Positions 42,754 through 54,682 of a stretch of 64,000 nucleotides of DNA are shown piece after piece. The position numbers and the translations under genes are program-made. Each line of letters starts with the position of its first letter. Within the stretch, counting starts at the first letter, position 1. Origin of the DNA: Aptenodytes patagonicus (Eukaryota; Chordata; Aves; Sphenisciformes; Spheniscidae); the NCBI RefSeq assembly GCF_965638725.1, contig NC_134981.1, positions 42,498,849-42,562,848 on the forward strand. The letters run 5' to 3'. The notes beneath the pieces are model-generated. The model was not told the DNA's origin, did no database searches, and saw only the letters and a program-made list of their open reading frames with translations.

Positions 42754-43925
42754 TTGCAGCAGATGAGCATATATATTCCCAGTGGGCAGGCACATGGCAG
42801 CATGGTGACCACCTGGCAAAAAGCAGTGTTCTCTGCTTCTCTTGAGCTTCTAGCACCTGGTAGAACCAATACAGCCACGCAGACAGAGCTCCTGTTCAAG
42901 CATGCAACCACCCAGGTTTCTGGCTGTGGGATGTGTGAAGGGATATTCCTAGAGGTGGAAAGTGATTGCAAGCAAGCCTGTGGGAGGTGTGACCAGATTG
43001 ATGAACTGCTCTGCTTGGTGGCCAAGCTGCAGGAGGAGGTCAGCAGACTGAGGAGTATTTGAGAGTCTGAGAAGGAGATTGATCAATGGAGCTGTGCTCT
43101 GCCATCTCTGGTACACAGAAGCCAACTCAGCGTGGCCACTACAGAGGCAGGTCCTGGATCTGCTTTGTGCCAGGAGGAAGGCAGTGTCACAAGGGATAAG
43201 GAGGGATGGAAGAAGGTTACAGCACGGAGCAGTAAGAGAAACCCCTCCTTACCCTCTAAGTTACCCTTACAGAACAGGTATGAGGCCCTGGGTATGGTAG
43301 ATGAAGTGCATAATGAGAAAGAGGAGGAACCTGCAGAAGCAGTCTTGCCAAGATCAGAGAGACCAACCCCTTGCAACAAAACCTGCATTAAGACCAGCGC
43401 CAAGAAGAGACAACGGCAAGTTATGGTCACTGGTGATTCCCTCCCGTGCAGAACGGAAGCACCCATTTGCAGACTAGACCCTCTTTTCAGGGAAGTTTGC
43501 TGCCTCCCTGGGGCCCAAATTAGGGATGTCACCACAAGACTGAAAAGCCTAGTTCAACCTTCAGACTACTATCCACTCCTGCTCTTTCATGTGGGTACAA
43601 ATGATGTTGCAACAAAAAGCCTGAGTTGACCTCAAAAGAGACTTCAGAGCCCTGGGAAGAATGCTAAAAAATTCGGGAGCACAGGAGGGTGTTTTTCTCA
43701 TTCCTCCCACTAATGGGGGGAGACTTTGGAAGAAACAGGCGAGCCCAGGATATCAATACCTGGCTCCAGGACTGGTGCCTCTGCCAAAACTTTGGGTTTT
43801 TAAACCATGGAAGAGTCTTCAAGAGACAAGGTATGCTGGGGCCTGACAGGATCCACCTGTCCCAATGGGGAAAACGCATCTTTGGGCGTAAGCTGGCGGG
43901 ACTGATTGAGAGAGCTTTAAACTAG
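42754..43925 (+). pseudogene. CR1 ORF1, broken
   Basis: Pieces at 42754-43062, 43132-43629 and 43689-43925. The first has paired cysteines (CGMC...CGRC) of a zinc-finger type followed by a short coiled-coil-like LVAKLQEEVSRLR. The second and third make up the esterase-like domain, with VTGDSL at the nucleophile position, HVGTNDV, and the late block DRIHLSQWGKRIFGRKLAGLI. ORF1 proteins bind CR1 RNA. Stops and frameshifts disrupt it. Confidence 0.82.
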
Positions 43926-43930
43926 AATCG

Positions 43931-46827
43931 ATGGGGGAAGGGGATACCAATAGGATTGCAATAGGTAAGCCAAGGGTTGGCATAGCATCGCCAGAGGGTG
44001 GCAATGCTAGTGGGAACACTTACACTGCTCCTGGGAGCACAGAGGGCTCAGGAGCGTATCTGAAATGCTTGTACACCAATGCACGCAGTATGAGAAACAA
44101 ACAGGATGAACTGGAAGCATTGGTCAGTTCCCAGAGCTACGATATCATTGGTATTAGTGAGACTTGGTGGAATGAGTCCCACGATTCGAGTGCTGGGATG
44201 GAGGGCTACAGGCTGTTCAGGAGGGATAGGCAGGGCAGGCGAGGTGGAGGTGTCGCATTATATGTAAGGGAGAGGTTTGATTGTACAGCCCTTGCAGTTA
44301 GTGATGATGTGGTTGAGAGCCTCTGGGTGAGGATTAGGGGGATGGAAAACAAAGGAGATGTTGTAGTGGGTGTCTGCTACCGATCACCCAGCCAGGATGT
44401 AAGCACCGATGAGTTATTCTATAGGCAATTAGGAGAAATCTCTGGATCGGTAGCCCTTGTCGTTATGGGAGATTTCAACTTCCCAGACATCAACTGGGAA
44501 TACCATACTGCTGTGACGAGCAGGTCTTGGAAATTCTTGAAGTTTGTGGGAGGTAACTTCTTGTCACAAGTACTCAGTGAGCCAACTAGGAAAGATGCCC
44601 TCCTAGACTTGCTGTTTGTGAATAGAGAAGGACTCGTGGGGGATGTGATGGTAGGTGGCTGTCTTGGCCACGGTGATCACGAAATGGTTGAGTTGAAAAT
44701 TTTCAGTGTAATGAGAAAAAAGGACAGCAGAGTTGCTACCCTGGACTTCAGGAGAGCAAACTTTAAGCTACTCGGGGAGCTATTTAGCAGAGTCCCCCGG
44801 GAATCTGCTTTTGAGGGCTTAGGAGTCCACGAGTGCTGGTCAGTCTTTAAGAACCACCTTTTAGAAGCACAGGAACAGGCAATCCCTTTGTGTCAGAAGT
44901 CAAGGAAGCGGGGCAGAAGACCAGCTTGGCTGAACAGGGACCTCCTCGTGGAGCTCAAGAGGAAAAAGAAACTGTATGATCTCTGGAAGCAAGGTCAGGC
45001 TTCGCAGGAAGATTACAGAGCTGTGGTTTGTATATGCAGGGAGAAGACATGAAAGGCCAAAGCTCAACTAGAGTTGAAACTGGCCAGTGTTGTGTCAGAT
45101 AACAAGAAGGGCTTTTTTAAGTACGTTAATAGCAAGAGGAGGTCTAAAGAAAATATTGGATTGATACTTGTTGAAGATGGTCGCCTGACTAATAGGGTTG
45201 AAGAAAAAGCAGAGGCATTCAATGCTTTTTTTGCCTCAGTCTTTAATAATATTGATAGACCTTGGGCTGCCCGGTCCCCGGAGTCAGAGGACCACAAGTA
45301 TGGGAGCAGTGACTTTCCATTTGTGGACACTGAAATTGTAAGGGACCAGCTGTATCAGCTGAATGTTCACAAGTCCATGGGGCCTGATGGGATTCATCCC
45401 AGAGTACTGAAGGAGCTAGTGGATGTTATGGCGGGACCCCTCTCGATCATCTACCAAAGGTCTTGGGAGTCTGGGGAGGTCCCTGCTGACTGGAAGCTAG
45501 CAAGTGTTATTCCAATTTACAAGAAGGGCATGAGGGAAGACCCAGGGAACTACAGACCTGTGAGTCTAAACTCAGTACCTGGAAAAATTATGGAGCAGAT
45601 TAATACTGGGTACTATTGAAAGGCACTTAAAGAACAATGCAATCCTCAGGCACAGTCAACACGGGTTCACAAATGGAAAGTCATGTCTAACTAATTTGAT
45701 ATCCTTCTATGATAATGTCACCTGCCTAGTGGATGAAGGGAAGGCGGTGGATGTAGTTTTTCTGGATTTTAGTGAGGCTTTTGATACTGTCCCTCACAGC
45801 ATCCTTCTGGACGAGTTGTCCAACTGTGAAATGAACAGGTACACGGTGCGCTGGGTGAAGAACTGGCTGAAGGGCAGAGCTCAAAGGGTTGTAGTGAATG
45901 GGGCTACATCTGGCTGGCGACCGATCACCAGCGGTGTTCCTCAGGGTTCAATTCTAGGGCCCGTGCTGTTCAATATACTTATCAATGATCTGGATGCAGG
46001 AGTTGAATGCACCATTAGCAAGTTTGCTGATGATACCAAACTGGGAGGTGCTGTTGACTCTCTTGAGGGACAAGAGGCCTTGCAGAGGGATCTAGATAGA
46101 TTGGAGCATTGGGCAATGATTAATGGGATGAAATTTAACAAGTTGAAATACCGGATCCTGCACCTGGGATGGAGTAACACCGTGCACAAGTCTAGATTGG
46201 GAGAGGAGTGGCTGGAGAGCAGCCCTGCAGAAAGGGATCTGGGGGTGCTGGTTGACAGCAGGCTCAATAGGAGTCAGCAGTGTGCCCTGGCAGCCAAGAG
46301 GGCAAACCACATCCTGGGGTGCATGAAACGCAGTATAACCAGCCGGTCAGAAGAGGTGATTATCCCACTGTATTCAGCATTGGTGTGGCCTCACCTTGAG
46401 TACTGTGTGCAGTTCTGGGCCCCACAATTTAAGAAGGATGTGAAGGTCCTTGAATGCGTCCAGAGGAGGGCAACAAAGGTGGTGCTGGAAGGAATGTCCT
46501 ATGTCCTATGAGGAGCAGCTAAGGACTCTGGACTTGTCTAGCTTGGAGAAAAGGAGACTGAGGGGTGACCTCATTGCTCTCTTCAGCTTCCTGAGGAGGG
46601 GAAGTGGAGAGGGAGGTGCTGATCTCTTCTCCCTGGTGTCCAGTGACAGGATGCGTGGGAATGGCTCAAAGCTGCGCCCGGGGAGGTTTAGACTGGACAT
46701 TAGGAAACATTTCTTTACCGAGAGGGTGTTCAAACACTGGAACAGGCTTCCTAGAGAGGTGGTTGATGCCCCAAGCCTGTCAGTGTTTAAGAGGCCTTTG
46801 GACAATGCCCTTAATAACATGCTTTAA
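43931..46827 (+). pseudogene. CR1 ORF2, broken
   Basis: Frame 43931-45052 holds the AP-endonuclease (TNARSM, ISETWW, GDFNFPD, and GDHEMV with G replacing the usual S). Frames 45074-45619 and 45696-46511 hold the reverse transcriptase ([39 protein letters not shown]). Frame 46450-46827 is the C-terminal end. Three breaks (about 45052, 45600-45690 and 46490) inactivate it. Confidence 0.9.
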
Positions 46828-46900
46828 TTTTTGGTCAGCCCTGAAGTGGTCAGGCGGTTGGACTAGATGATCGCTGTAGGTCCCTTCCAACTGAAATAGT

Positions 46901-47569
46901 CTATTCTAAATGTATGGTTTGCTGGTGGTGAAGATCAATTAGTGGAGGAAAGAAAGCATGAAGGGTTTGCAGAGCAGAGATATACATCCTCTTTAAATAT
47001 AGATGAACTATCTACAGTCTGAAGAAAGTAAAAATAAGTAGTTAGTCTTACTGGTCAGAATACCTCATCTACTACCATTTGTATTTTAAGAGTTATGGGC
47101 TTTTGGTAGGGGGTGTATATATATAACTTCTCTTGGTATGCTGAGTTATCAGCCTATATGACTTAATCAGCTGTTGTTCAGAGTGCAAAAACTACATTTG
47201 GCATAGGCGCTGAAAAAGTGGTCTGTGATGGAAAAAATGTCATTAGTTTTCATGATATATCATATAGAAATGAATGATTTAGCAGTTTTGTGACTACTTT
47301 AAAAGACTTTACCTGGCAGCATATAAAAAAAAAAAAATTGCATACTTAATTTTACTTTAAGCTGTTATTCACTAGAAACTCAGGTGTCGCCTCTAGTTTT
47401 ACTGACATATTTAGAGAAATTATCTGAGAGACAAATGGATGTTATTTATAGATGTTCTTATTAAACTTATGTATTATCACTTTTTAATGTGCATGCTTGG
47501 TATCTTTTGTGGTGCACATCTATCTCTATTGTACAAAAACTTTTTTGTGAACTCAAAATCTTTATCTAG
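46901..47569 (+). other. SNX2: 3' end of SNX2 intron 2
   Basis: AT-rich intron with no recognised repeat, ending in the acceptor TTATCTAG. Confidence 0.75.
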
Positions 47570-47733
47570 AAGCCACAGAAGAAGTTTCGTTGGACAGTCC
47601 AGAGAGGGATCCAGTACTTTCACCAGAACCTACTCCCGCAATCACTCCTGTAACACCTACTACGTTAGTAGCTCCCAGAATGGAATCGAAAAGTGTAACA
47701 GCCCCTGTGATTTTTGATAGATCCAGAGAAGAG
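47570..47733 (+). CDS. SNX2: SNX2 exon 3 (codons 76-130)
   Basis: 164 bp. It completes the split glutamate codon and encodes the proline/threonine-rich linker SLDSPERDPVLSPEPTPAI followed by APRMESKSVTAPVIFDRSREE, the segment that precedes the PX domain in SNX2. It ends at a codon boundary before donor GTACTG. Confidence 0.95.
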
Positions 47734-48948
47734 GTACTGAGAAAAAATTTAAGTTATATTTTGACAACTATGGAAATGTCTTGTTGGGGGGGGTGTGTGG
47801 TGTGTGTTTGTTATTTGTTGGTTTTGGTTTTTTTGTAATGCAGTTCCTAAATTACTCGCAAGATCATTCTTTGGTAGAGAATGATATGCAAGAGAACAAC
47901 TATTCTGTGTTTAATATGTATTTGACTCAATATCATGAGTGTTCATTGCTTAGGTGATGAGAGATCTGTAGTGTGAGGAATAACATGCTCCATTCCTACA
48001 GGATAGGTATTGTACAAGTGTGTGAAGGGAGTAAGTGTTGAGCTAGATGGAGGAGAAATGTTCAAGATGTGTACTAATTCATACTGGCATGTTACAGGTT
48101 TTAACTTGGATTTCTGAAGCTGTTGTTAATGAGGAAATGGAGGAAACAGTAGTTAGCATTATTCTGCATACTAACAAACAGCTGAGGCTGGTCATAGTTT
48201 TACCACTTAATTTGCTATTTACATTTGGCATTCCATTCAAAGACTGCACGTTGGCAAATACCATTCATTCTAGAATATGCTCCTAGAAAACATCACTGAT
48301 GAATGAGGTTTGGCAAACAAGACTTGCCTGGGACTCGATGATGGCTGCTTCTCCAGATGCCCTAAGCTGACTTTACATTCTGATTTTCTTCCTCTTCAAC
48401 CTTGGCACACTGTCTGTTCTGCCATGGTGTTTCTTAACTACTTCTGTTCTATCAAACTTATGTATATTGCATGAAAGATTAGGAAATTCTGTGATCACAC
48501 AGCTCAGGCAAATATCTGAAAATTCTGTAGTTGTTGCTTTCCCCATCCCCAACTCTTCAACTACAGATACCATTAATAATGAGGAATATATCTGTCTTTT
48601 GATTAGAAGCTTATAGAAACATTGCAAGTGAGAGCATTTTTGAACCTCTGTGCCTGCTGAAATTGGAGGAGTTAAAATGAGTATTTCCTCAAGATAAATG
48701 TTTACTAAAACTCTGAGGCTAACAAGTCTGAAAAAGAGGTTGCCACACTAAAAAATTTTTCAGGAAGGCTCAAAATTAAAAACCAAGATGTGAAATTATG
48801 TTCACTTAAAATTGGATGGTGGGTCTAGAAGAGCTTTTTAGTCATTGAGACATACTGACTCTTCCTTCCCCTATATCCTTATCTTTGTACCCATACGTAG
48901 TATGAATGCACATTAACTTCTTAAATATGGCATACATTTTTTTTCTAG
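47734..48948 (+). other. SNX2: SNX2 intron 3
   Basis: 1215 bp with no recognised repeat or gene. Ends in a T-rich tract and TCTAG acceptor. Confidence 0.85.
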
Positions 48949-49015
48949 ATTGAAGAGGAAGCAAATGGAGATTTGCTTGATATAGAAATCAGTGTATCGG
49001 ACCCAGAGAAAGTTG
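48949..49015 (+). CDS. SNX2: SNX2 exon 4 (codons 131-152 plus 1 base)
   Basis: 67 bp with IEEEANGDLLDIEISVSDPEK, the start of the PX domain (first beta strand). Acceptor TTTCTAG, donor GTAAG. The short intron 4 (49016-49224) separates it from exon 5. Confidence 0.95.
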
Positions 49016-49224
49016 GTAAGTTACTTGAACCTAGTAAGCCATATGTAAGCTGTCTTACCCCTTAGAGACTGTTCTGAGATTTTAGCATAATTCCTTATTC
49101 AGTTATCTTTTGATGGTCCTTAGTATGTAAATAAAAAGCTATTTAATGTGTATTTTTGGAAAAAAAAGTGTATGGAGGGATTAAAGTAATTTGCCTTAGG
49201 ATAAGTATTTTAATTTTCTTACAG

Positions 49225-49268
49225 GGGATGGCATGAATGCTTATATGGCATACAGAGTAACAACAAAG
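49225..49268 (+). CDS. SNX2: SNX2 exon 5 (codons 153-167)
   Basis: 44 bp encoding GDGMNAYMAYRVTTK, the second strand of the PX domain. Acceptor TTACAG, donor GTAACT. Intron 5 is under 100 bp (49269-49365). Confidence 0.95.
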
Positions 49269-49365
49269 GTAACTAGCGCAACAAATATATTTGCAAATAA
49301 CTTTATATCACAGCTGAGTAGATGCATCAGTAAGTCATAACTGAAATGACTTTTTTTTTTTTTAG

Positions 49366-49507
49366 ACATCCCTTTCCATGTTTCACAAAAATGAATTCTC
49401 TGTTAAAAGAAGATTCAGTGACTTCCTTGGCTTGCACAGCAAATTAGCAACAAAGTACATGCATATTGGTTACATTGTGCCTCCCACTCCAGAAAAAAGT
49501 ATTGTAG
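49366..49507 (+). CDS. SNX2: SNX2 exon 6 (codons 168-214 plus 1 base)
   Basis: 142 bp. It encodes the core of the PX domain: the basic RRFSDF motif, whose arginine contacts the phosphoinositide head group in PX domains, then LGLHSKL and the proline-rich loop VPPTPEKS. Acceptor TTTAG after a T-run, donor GTAAGT. Confidence 0.96.
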
Positions 49508-49800
49508 GTAAGTCTACTTTCTGTAAGGTTGAATGTATGCATGTGACTTCAGTACTATAATATAAATGAAATATTTTAATACCAATTCTGCTTGTAAAAT
49601 AAATATACATGGAACTTGGTAAAGTGGTGGGACTTACTGTTATGTAAGCAAGCTCTGGGTGTGACTTAAGGTCCTAGTGTAGAGACTTTCTTTGGCTACG
49701 GATAAGTTGGGAAAACTCACGGACTCTGTAGGACCTTTCTCCAAAGAGCACAAAGCTCCCACTTTAAACTTGAACTGCCTACCCTTCAGTGCTTGGGTGG

Positions 49801-49871
49801 TGTCCTGGTTTCAGAGGAGTGAGCGAGCAGCTGTGTGGTACTCAGTTGCCAACTGAGGTTAAACCACAACA
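49801..49871 (+). repeat. Collapsed LTR of 71 bp, family 1, with target duplication
   Basis: The first 12 bases of the LTR (TGTCCTGGTTTC) join directly to its last about 59 bases (GAGTGAGCGAGCAGCTGTGTGG ... AACCACAACA). The flanks are the 5-bp repeat GGTGG (49796-49800 and 49872-49876), so both natural ends are in place and about 480 bp of interior are gone. Confidence 0.9.
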
Positions 49872-50087
49872 GGTGGTATTTAGTCCCATCTAAAAGCGTA
49901 TAGTCCACATGCTTATAATTTTGGAGAGAAGAGGAAAAAATATAGTTTTCTAGGCTGATTTAAAATGAAGCATCTTAAAGCAGAGAGCTGGCAAAACAGC
50001 TGGAAGTAGATGACATGCATTTACACCACACACATGTTTATTTTATTTTACTTTTTAAGTCTGAAGTCTTAATATGAAATGTCCTAC

Positions 50088-50669
50088 TGTTGTGGTTTAA
50101 CCCTGGTAGGCAGCTAAGCACCACACAGCTGCTCACTCGCTCCCCCTGCCGAGAGAATTGGAAGGGTAAGAGTGAGAAAACTCATGGGTTGAGATGATAA
50201 AGACAATTTAATAAGGAAAAAAGGAAGGGGGAAAAAAACCACACAAAACCCAACACATAAATAAAAACAAAACCAAGATAAAAAAGTGATTCAAAAAACC
50301 CAAATTGCTCATGACCAACTGACCAATGCCCAGCCAGTCCCTGAGCAAAAGCAGCCCTGGCAACACACACCCCACCCCCGCCGCAGTTTTTATTGCTGAG
50401 AGTGATGTCATATGGTATGGAATATCCCTTTGGTCAGTTGGGGTCAGCTGTCCCGGCTGTGTCCCCTCCCAACTTCTTGTGTACTCCCAGCCTACTCGCT
50501 GGCGGGGCAGTGTGAGAAATGGAGAAGGCCTTGATGCTGTGTAAGCACTGTTCAGCAATAACTAAAACATCATTGTGTTATCAACAATATTTTCATCACA
50601 AATTTAAAACATAGCACCATATGAGCTGCTATGAAGAAAATGAACTCCATCCTAGCCAGACCCAGTACA
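50088..50669 (-). repeat. 3' LTR, family 1-related subfamily
   Basis: 582 bp in reverse complement, starting TGTTGTGGTTTAACCC and ending AGCCAGACCCAGTACA. It is alignable to family 1 throughout but much more diverged, so the insertion is older than the LTR nested at 51040. Confidence 0.85.
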
Positions 50670-51039
50670 ATCTCCACCCCTTATTCCATACCATTTACAT
50701 GATGCTCAGGTGCCACACTATCTAATCCATCATTAACTACCACCACCCTTCCCGTCCTTTGATATATACACAGATATCATTCCCCTAGTCTATGGGCCAT
50801 CCCTCTAAAATGTCCATAAAATGCCCATAAAAATGTCTGTTAAGTTCATTTACTCCATGATTTTGGGCTCCATCTGTTATGGTCATCACTCAGGACAGGA
50901 GGGATGGTGTGTTGTGTTGAATTGTTGTCTAACGAATCCAGCTCAGGTTGCGTCACCGCTTCACTTGCCTGGTTCCTCATGACGTTCATTCTTCATTGGT
51001 TCATGTGACTCCTGCTGTAATACCTTTGAAAGACAGCAG

Positions 51040-51597
51040 TGTCGTGGTTTAACCTCAGTCGGCAACTGAGTACCACACAGCTGCTCGCTCACTCCCACCC
51101 CCAACCCAGTGGGATGGGGGAGAGAATTGGAAGAGTAGAAGTGAGAAAAACTCGTGGGTTGAGATAAAAACAGTTTAATAATTGAAATAAAATGATAATA
51201 ACAGTAATAATAATAATAATATACAAAGCAGGTGATGCACAATGCAGTTGCTCACCACCCGCCGACCGATGCCCAGCCAGTCCCCGAGCAGCGGCCCCCC
51301 CGGCCAGCTTTCCCCAGTTTACGTACTGAGCATGACGTCACATGGTATGGAATGTCCCTTTGGCCAGTTTGGGTCAGCTGTCCTGGCTGTGCCCCCTCCC
51401 AGCTGCTTGTGCACCCCCAGCCTTCTCAGTCGGTAGAGCATGGGAAGCTGAAAAGTCCTTGACTAGTGTAAGCGCTACTTAGCAACAACTAAAACATTGG
51501 TGTGTTATCAACATTGTTCTCATCCTAAATCCAAAAACACAGCACTGTACCAGCTACTAGGAAGGAAATTAACTCTATCCCTGCTGAAACCAGGACA
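51040..51597 (-). repeat. Solo LTR, family 1, nested in older provirus
   Basis: 558 bp in reverse complement from TGTCGTGG to CAGGACA, flanked by the 5-bp repeat AGCAG (51035-51039 and 51598-51602). It has the CRE octamer. It sits in the 3' non-coding part of the older provirus, giving a clear relative age. Confidence 0.95.
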
Positions 51598-51654
51598 AGC
51601 AGCCATAGCAGTGGTGACATACAGCATCATAAAACACTGTCATCATATAGCAAG

Positions 51655-52200
51655 CCCGCAATGGAGGGATCTTCTGAGAGGCCAGGCAGGGTAGATAGCT
51701 GTTTAATCTTCTCCGTACTCAAGGCAGCTATACCAAAAGCCTACCTTGAAGTACCCTCTCCTGAGGTAGTCTATGCCAAGGATGCATGTACCCTCCTGGC
51801 CAGTTGCAATAGGATGTTTTTGCCACTCATTCACAGTTAGGCTTACCGCAGCCTCCAACACAGACAGCTGTTTGGATCCCCCTGTCACTCCAGAAATACA
51901 GATGGGTTGTGCCCCTTTGTAACCTGATGGCATTAAGGTACACTGTGCACTGGTGTCAACCATAGCCTTATACTCCTTTGGGTCTGATGTGCCAGGCCAT
52001 TGAACCTACACAGTCCAGTAGCTTTCCTCCGCCTGGCCGGAGGCAGGGCCCATTTATTCCTGGTCGGAGTATTCATTATTTGATTTTTGTAACTGCAAAC
52101 CAGAAGTCCCTTCATCAGGGTCAGAAATAAGATCAGCCCTTCTACTCTGCCCAATAGAAACTGGAGCAGTAATTTTCCTGTATGGACGCCTTTTGGCTGT
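51655..52200 (-). pseudogene. pro and gag remnants
   Basis: The minus-strand frame 51703-51963 is an aspartic protease whose active-site stretch reads MVDTSAQ, followed by CILGIDYLRRG. A short piece of the RT start lies at 51655-51740. The end of gag lies at about 52030-52195. All are decayed and fused by deletions. Confidence 0.78.
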
Positions 52201-52202
52201 TG

Positions 52203-52837
52203 TGGGCAAAACAGACTCGACTTGAGGAATTTAACTTAACTTAAAACATTTAATTACTGATTTGGGTATTGGGGAAAAAAAGAAGACAAACAAACACTTA
52301 AGGAAAACACTTTTCTTCCCCCTTTCCCAGGCTCAACTTCAGTCCAGACACCTCTCGTCCCCCCTTCATAGTCTCTACTCCCCTGGTTATTGGCGCATCT
52401 TACACTCAGTCCCTTCACAGTGAGGCCACAGGTGGTGCAGGAGGTTGGGGTCAGGACATAGTGGTTTCTTTCTGCCACTCCTTGTTCCTTACTCTTATCT
52501 TCCGCTGCTCTTTCCTTTTACTCGTTTCCTCTGCTCCGGCATGGGTTCCTCCACAGGCTGCAGTCCCTTCAGGGGCGTACCTGCTCTGGCGTGGCATTCC
52601 CCCTACTGCTCTGGCCTTGTTTCTTTTTTCCCTTGATATTTACCGCCCTTTCTTAAATATGTTTTCATAGAGGCACCACAAACTTCTCTGGCTCAGCTTT
52701 GGCCTGTGGTGGGTCCATTGTTAAGCCGGCTGGAACCAGCTGTGACCGGCATAGGGTAGCCTCTGACCTCCTCCCACAGAGATCACCCTTGCAGGGCCTG
52801 CCCCCCCTCCCCCACCCCTTTCCATTTATACCCAATG
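52203..52837 (-). repeat. LTR fragment, family 2
   Basis: The reverse complement matches much of the LTR at 33535-34625, from its start (TGCATTGGGTATAAATGG, with a C-rich tract) to the GTCTGTTTTGCCCA block. The 3' end is missing. Diverged copy. Confidence 0.72.
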
Positions 52838-53313
52838 CATTAATTAAAAAGAAACCCTAAAAAACAACCCAAAACAAAAAAATCCCACACACTTATTTTT
52901 AGAAATTAGAAAATACTAGAATAAAAATATTAGTTATGTGCATACCAATCAATAGACTTATAAACTAAGATTTAATTTCTTGTTCTACTTTATTAGAGTA
53001 ATTGTTTTCTTCTGAACACAAGTGACCAGTAAGACTGTGTCCTTTATTTAAATTGTCTTCATAAATGCAAATTCAACTAGTTTTTTAATAACTTTAATCA
53101 CAATAGATGTATTACAGGAAATTGCATATTTCATGGATCTCTTTCCCACAAACGTGTGCAGCATGCGGTATTTGTGTTCTTTGTATTCTTCTGTGGTGCT
53201 TTTCATTGTAATTTGGCTTAAACTTAGCTGAGCTTAATCTTCTAATCATATCAGTTACGTTAATGATTTCTTTATGATAATGTAAAATCACTATGATGCA
53301 ATTTTCTTCAAAG

Positions 53314-53392
53314 GCATGACCAAGGTTAAAGTAGGCAAGGAAGATTCTTCATCTGCTGAATTCGTAGAAAAAAGAAGAGCAGCATTAGAAAG
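53314..53392 (+). CDS. SNX2: SNX2 exon 7 (codons 215-240 plus 2 bases)
   Basis: 79 bp encoding [30 protein letters not shown] sequence, with the EKRRAALER helix of the PX domain, whose basic residues help bind the lipid head group. Acceptor TCAAAG, donor GTAATG. The codon for arginine is completed by exon 8. Confidence 0.95.
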
Positions 53393-53895
53393 GTAATGTA
53401 TGTATCTAACTAAACATCAAAATGAATTTTAATATATTACATGGGCTCTGTAACTGACATCTGGACCATCTGTGCTTAGGTGGATTCTGGAGTCTGTATG
53501 CAGCTGCCCAATTTTTGTGTAGAAATGGAATAATTCCCATTAATAATAGGAAATGTAGACTTATTCATAGGGAGAATTACAGTAACCTCTCTTCAAACAG
53601 GTCACTTCTTAAAATTGAGGTTGCAGAGATCCAGTAAGCAAAACTTTCTTCTTCAGCTTACTTACACATTGTGATTTTAAGGCATTAAATCACTTCAGTG
53701 CAACTATTTCATATGAAATTGACTGTTGGGCAGGGGGAAGGATGAAAGAAACCTTTAGTCAGTTGAAACTATAACTGCCTTCTGATGACTTATAATGCAT
53801 TAGCGTGACTAGCTGTATTTTGATGTAAGAGAGAGCAGATCTCTGTCACCCAGCACTGGCATACAACTAGTATTGTTCAAATACCTTTGCTATGG
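53393..53895 (+). other. SNX2: Start of SNX2 intron 7
   Basis: About 500 bp of AT-rich intron before the provirus; no other feature seen. Confidence 0.75.
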
Positions 53896-53900
53896 AAGGG

Positions 53901-54104
53901 TGTTGCAGGAGAAGTCAGAGATCACTCAGACAGATCTGATCTAGTAGTTAGTTTATTGAGTTCTAATCAGTAAATTTAGGTTTTGGTGCTGGGTTCTCGC
54001 TGATAGCCTTGCACAATAGGATTAACTTTGGTTAGGCCTACTTGTTGAGCACCTGCCCGGTCCAAAGTTCAGTTAGTTCAAACAGGAGGAGTGTACCCAT
54101 CACA
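53901..54104 (-). repeat. 3' LTR with 400-bp internal deletion
   Basis: 204 bp against 604 bp for the partner LTR. The two agree at both ends. The missing part lies between TTTAGGTTT and TTTTGGTGCTGGG, where short T/G-rich similarity could have mediated the deletion. Confidence 0.9.
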
Positions 54105-54159
54105 CTCTTCACCCCGTGACTACAGTCAATCCACTTTACTTCCCAGAGTGGTGGTATGG

Positions 54160-54633
54160 TCACCTCTTGCTTCTGTGCCATGAATATAGGGCGGTAAAGA
54201 CATCACCTTCTCGATAGGCTGGTAAATAAGTTAATATATCAGATTTGCTGATTTTTTTAATAATTACATGTTCACTCATAGCTATTATATGTTGAGATAA
54301 GCGCCATAATTTGATATATAAACCAAGGGTTAACAATAAATGCAAAACTACAGAGATTAACAAGACTACAATTGGGTGTATCATCAAATTCAAAGCTCCA
54401 ATTGCTGTTGGTGACCATCCAAGGGGAGTTTCCCACCAGTGATGTTCTCCATCTTTCTTCACTCTTTCTAGGACGCGGTGTATCTCCTCTGTGTCATGAT
54501 GGACGGTAATTAGGGTTCTTTGTCCGTTGTTTCGAACTCGTTTTAGCAATTGACACAGGTCATCATGTTGCAACAGTTTTCTTACCAATGCGAGATTCAT
54601 TCCAATGGGGGTAGGTAATAAATCTTGATACAA
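54160..54633 (-). pseudogene. env transmembrane subunit, C-terminal part
   Basis: A 157-codon minus-strand frame. A helical, charged ectodomain part is followed by a long hydrophobic membrane anchor (residues about 82-110: MIHPIVVLLISVVLHLLLTL) and a cytoplasmic tail. This fits the membrane-proximal half of a retroviral Env TM subunit. The open frame ends before the 3' LTR. Upstream env frames are separate because of stops. Confidence 0.75.
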
Positions 54634-54682
54634 TGTATAGTTAGATTGTAACAGTTGGTGGGTTGTGACAGGAACTGAATAG

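Larger units (their letters stand above)
42560..46900 (+). mobile_element. CR1 LINE, near full length, sense orientation, degraded
   Basis: A plus-strand CR1 with a GC-rich 5' region (from about 42560), ORF1 pieces, ORF2 pieces and the 3' end GGACTAGATGATCGCTGTAGGTCCCTTCCAACTG. The tail is a decayed TCTATTCTA. It is clearly older than the three minus-strand CR1s because both ORFs have several breaks. The 5' boundary is uncertain. Confidence 0.85.
50088..52200 (-). mobile_element. Deleted provirus related to family 1
   Basis: Minus strand: 3' LTR at 50088-50669, 3' non-coding segment (50670-51039), a solo family 1 LTR inserted at 51040-51597, and then a joint straight into the RT start, pro and the end of gag (51655-52200). 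Nearly all of pol is deleted. The LTR (TGTTGTGGTTTAACCCTGG) is a diverged subfamily. No 5' LTR is seen; sequence changes to a family 2 LTR fragment at about 52203. Confidence 0.82.
49508..53313 (+). other. SNX2: SNX2 intron 6
   Basis: About 3.8 kb, of which about 2.8 kb is mobile-element DNA: a collapsed LTR (49801-49871), a deleted provirus (50088-52200) with a solo LTR inside, and a family 2 LTR fragment (52203-52837). The last 470 bp before exon 7 is ordinary AT-rich intron. Confidence 0.85.

Noticed and set aside
42515..43535. Minus-strand frames of 94-150 codons
   Set aside because: They are antisense to CR1 ORF1 and its 5' region on the plus strand.
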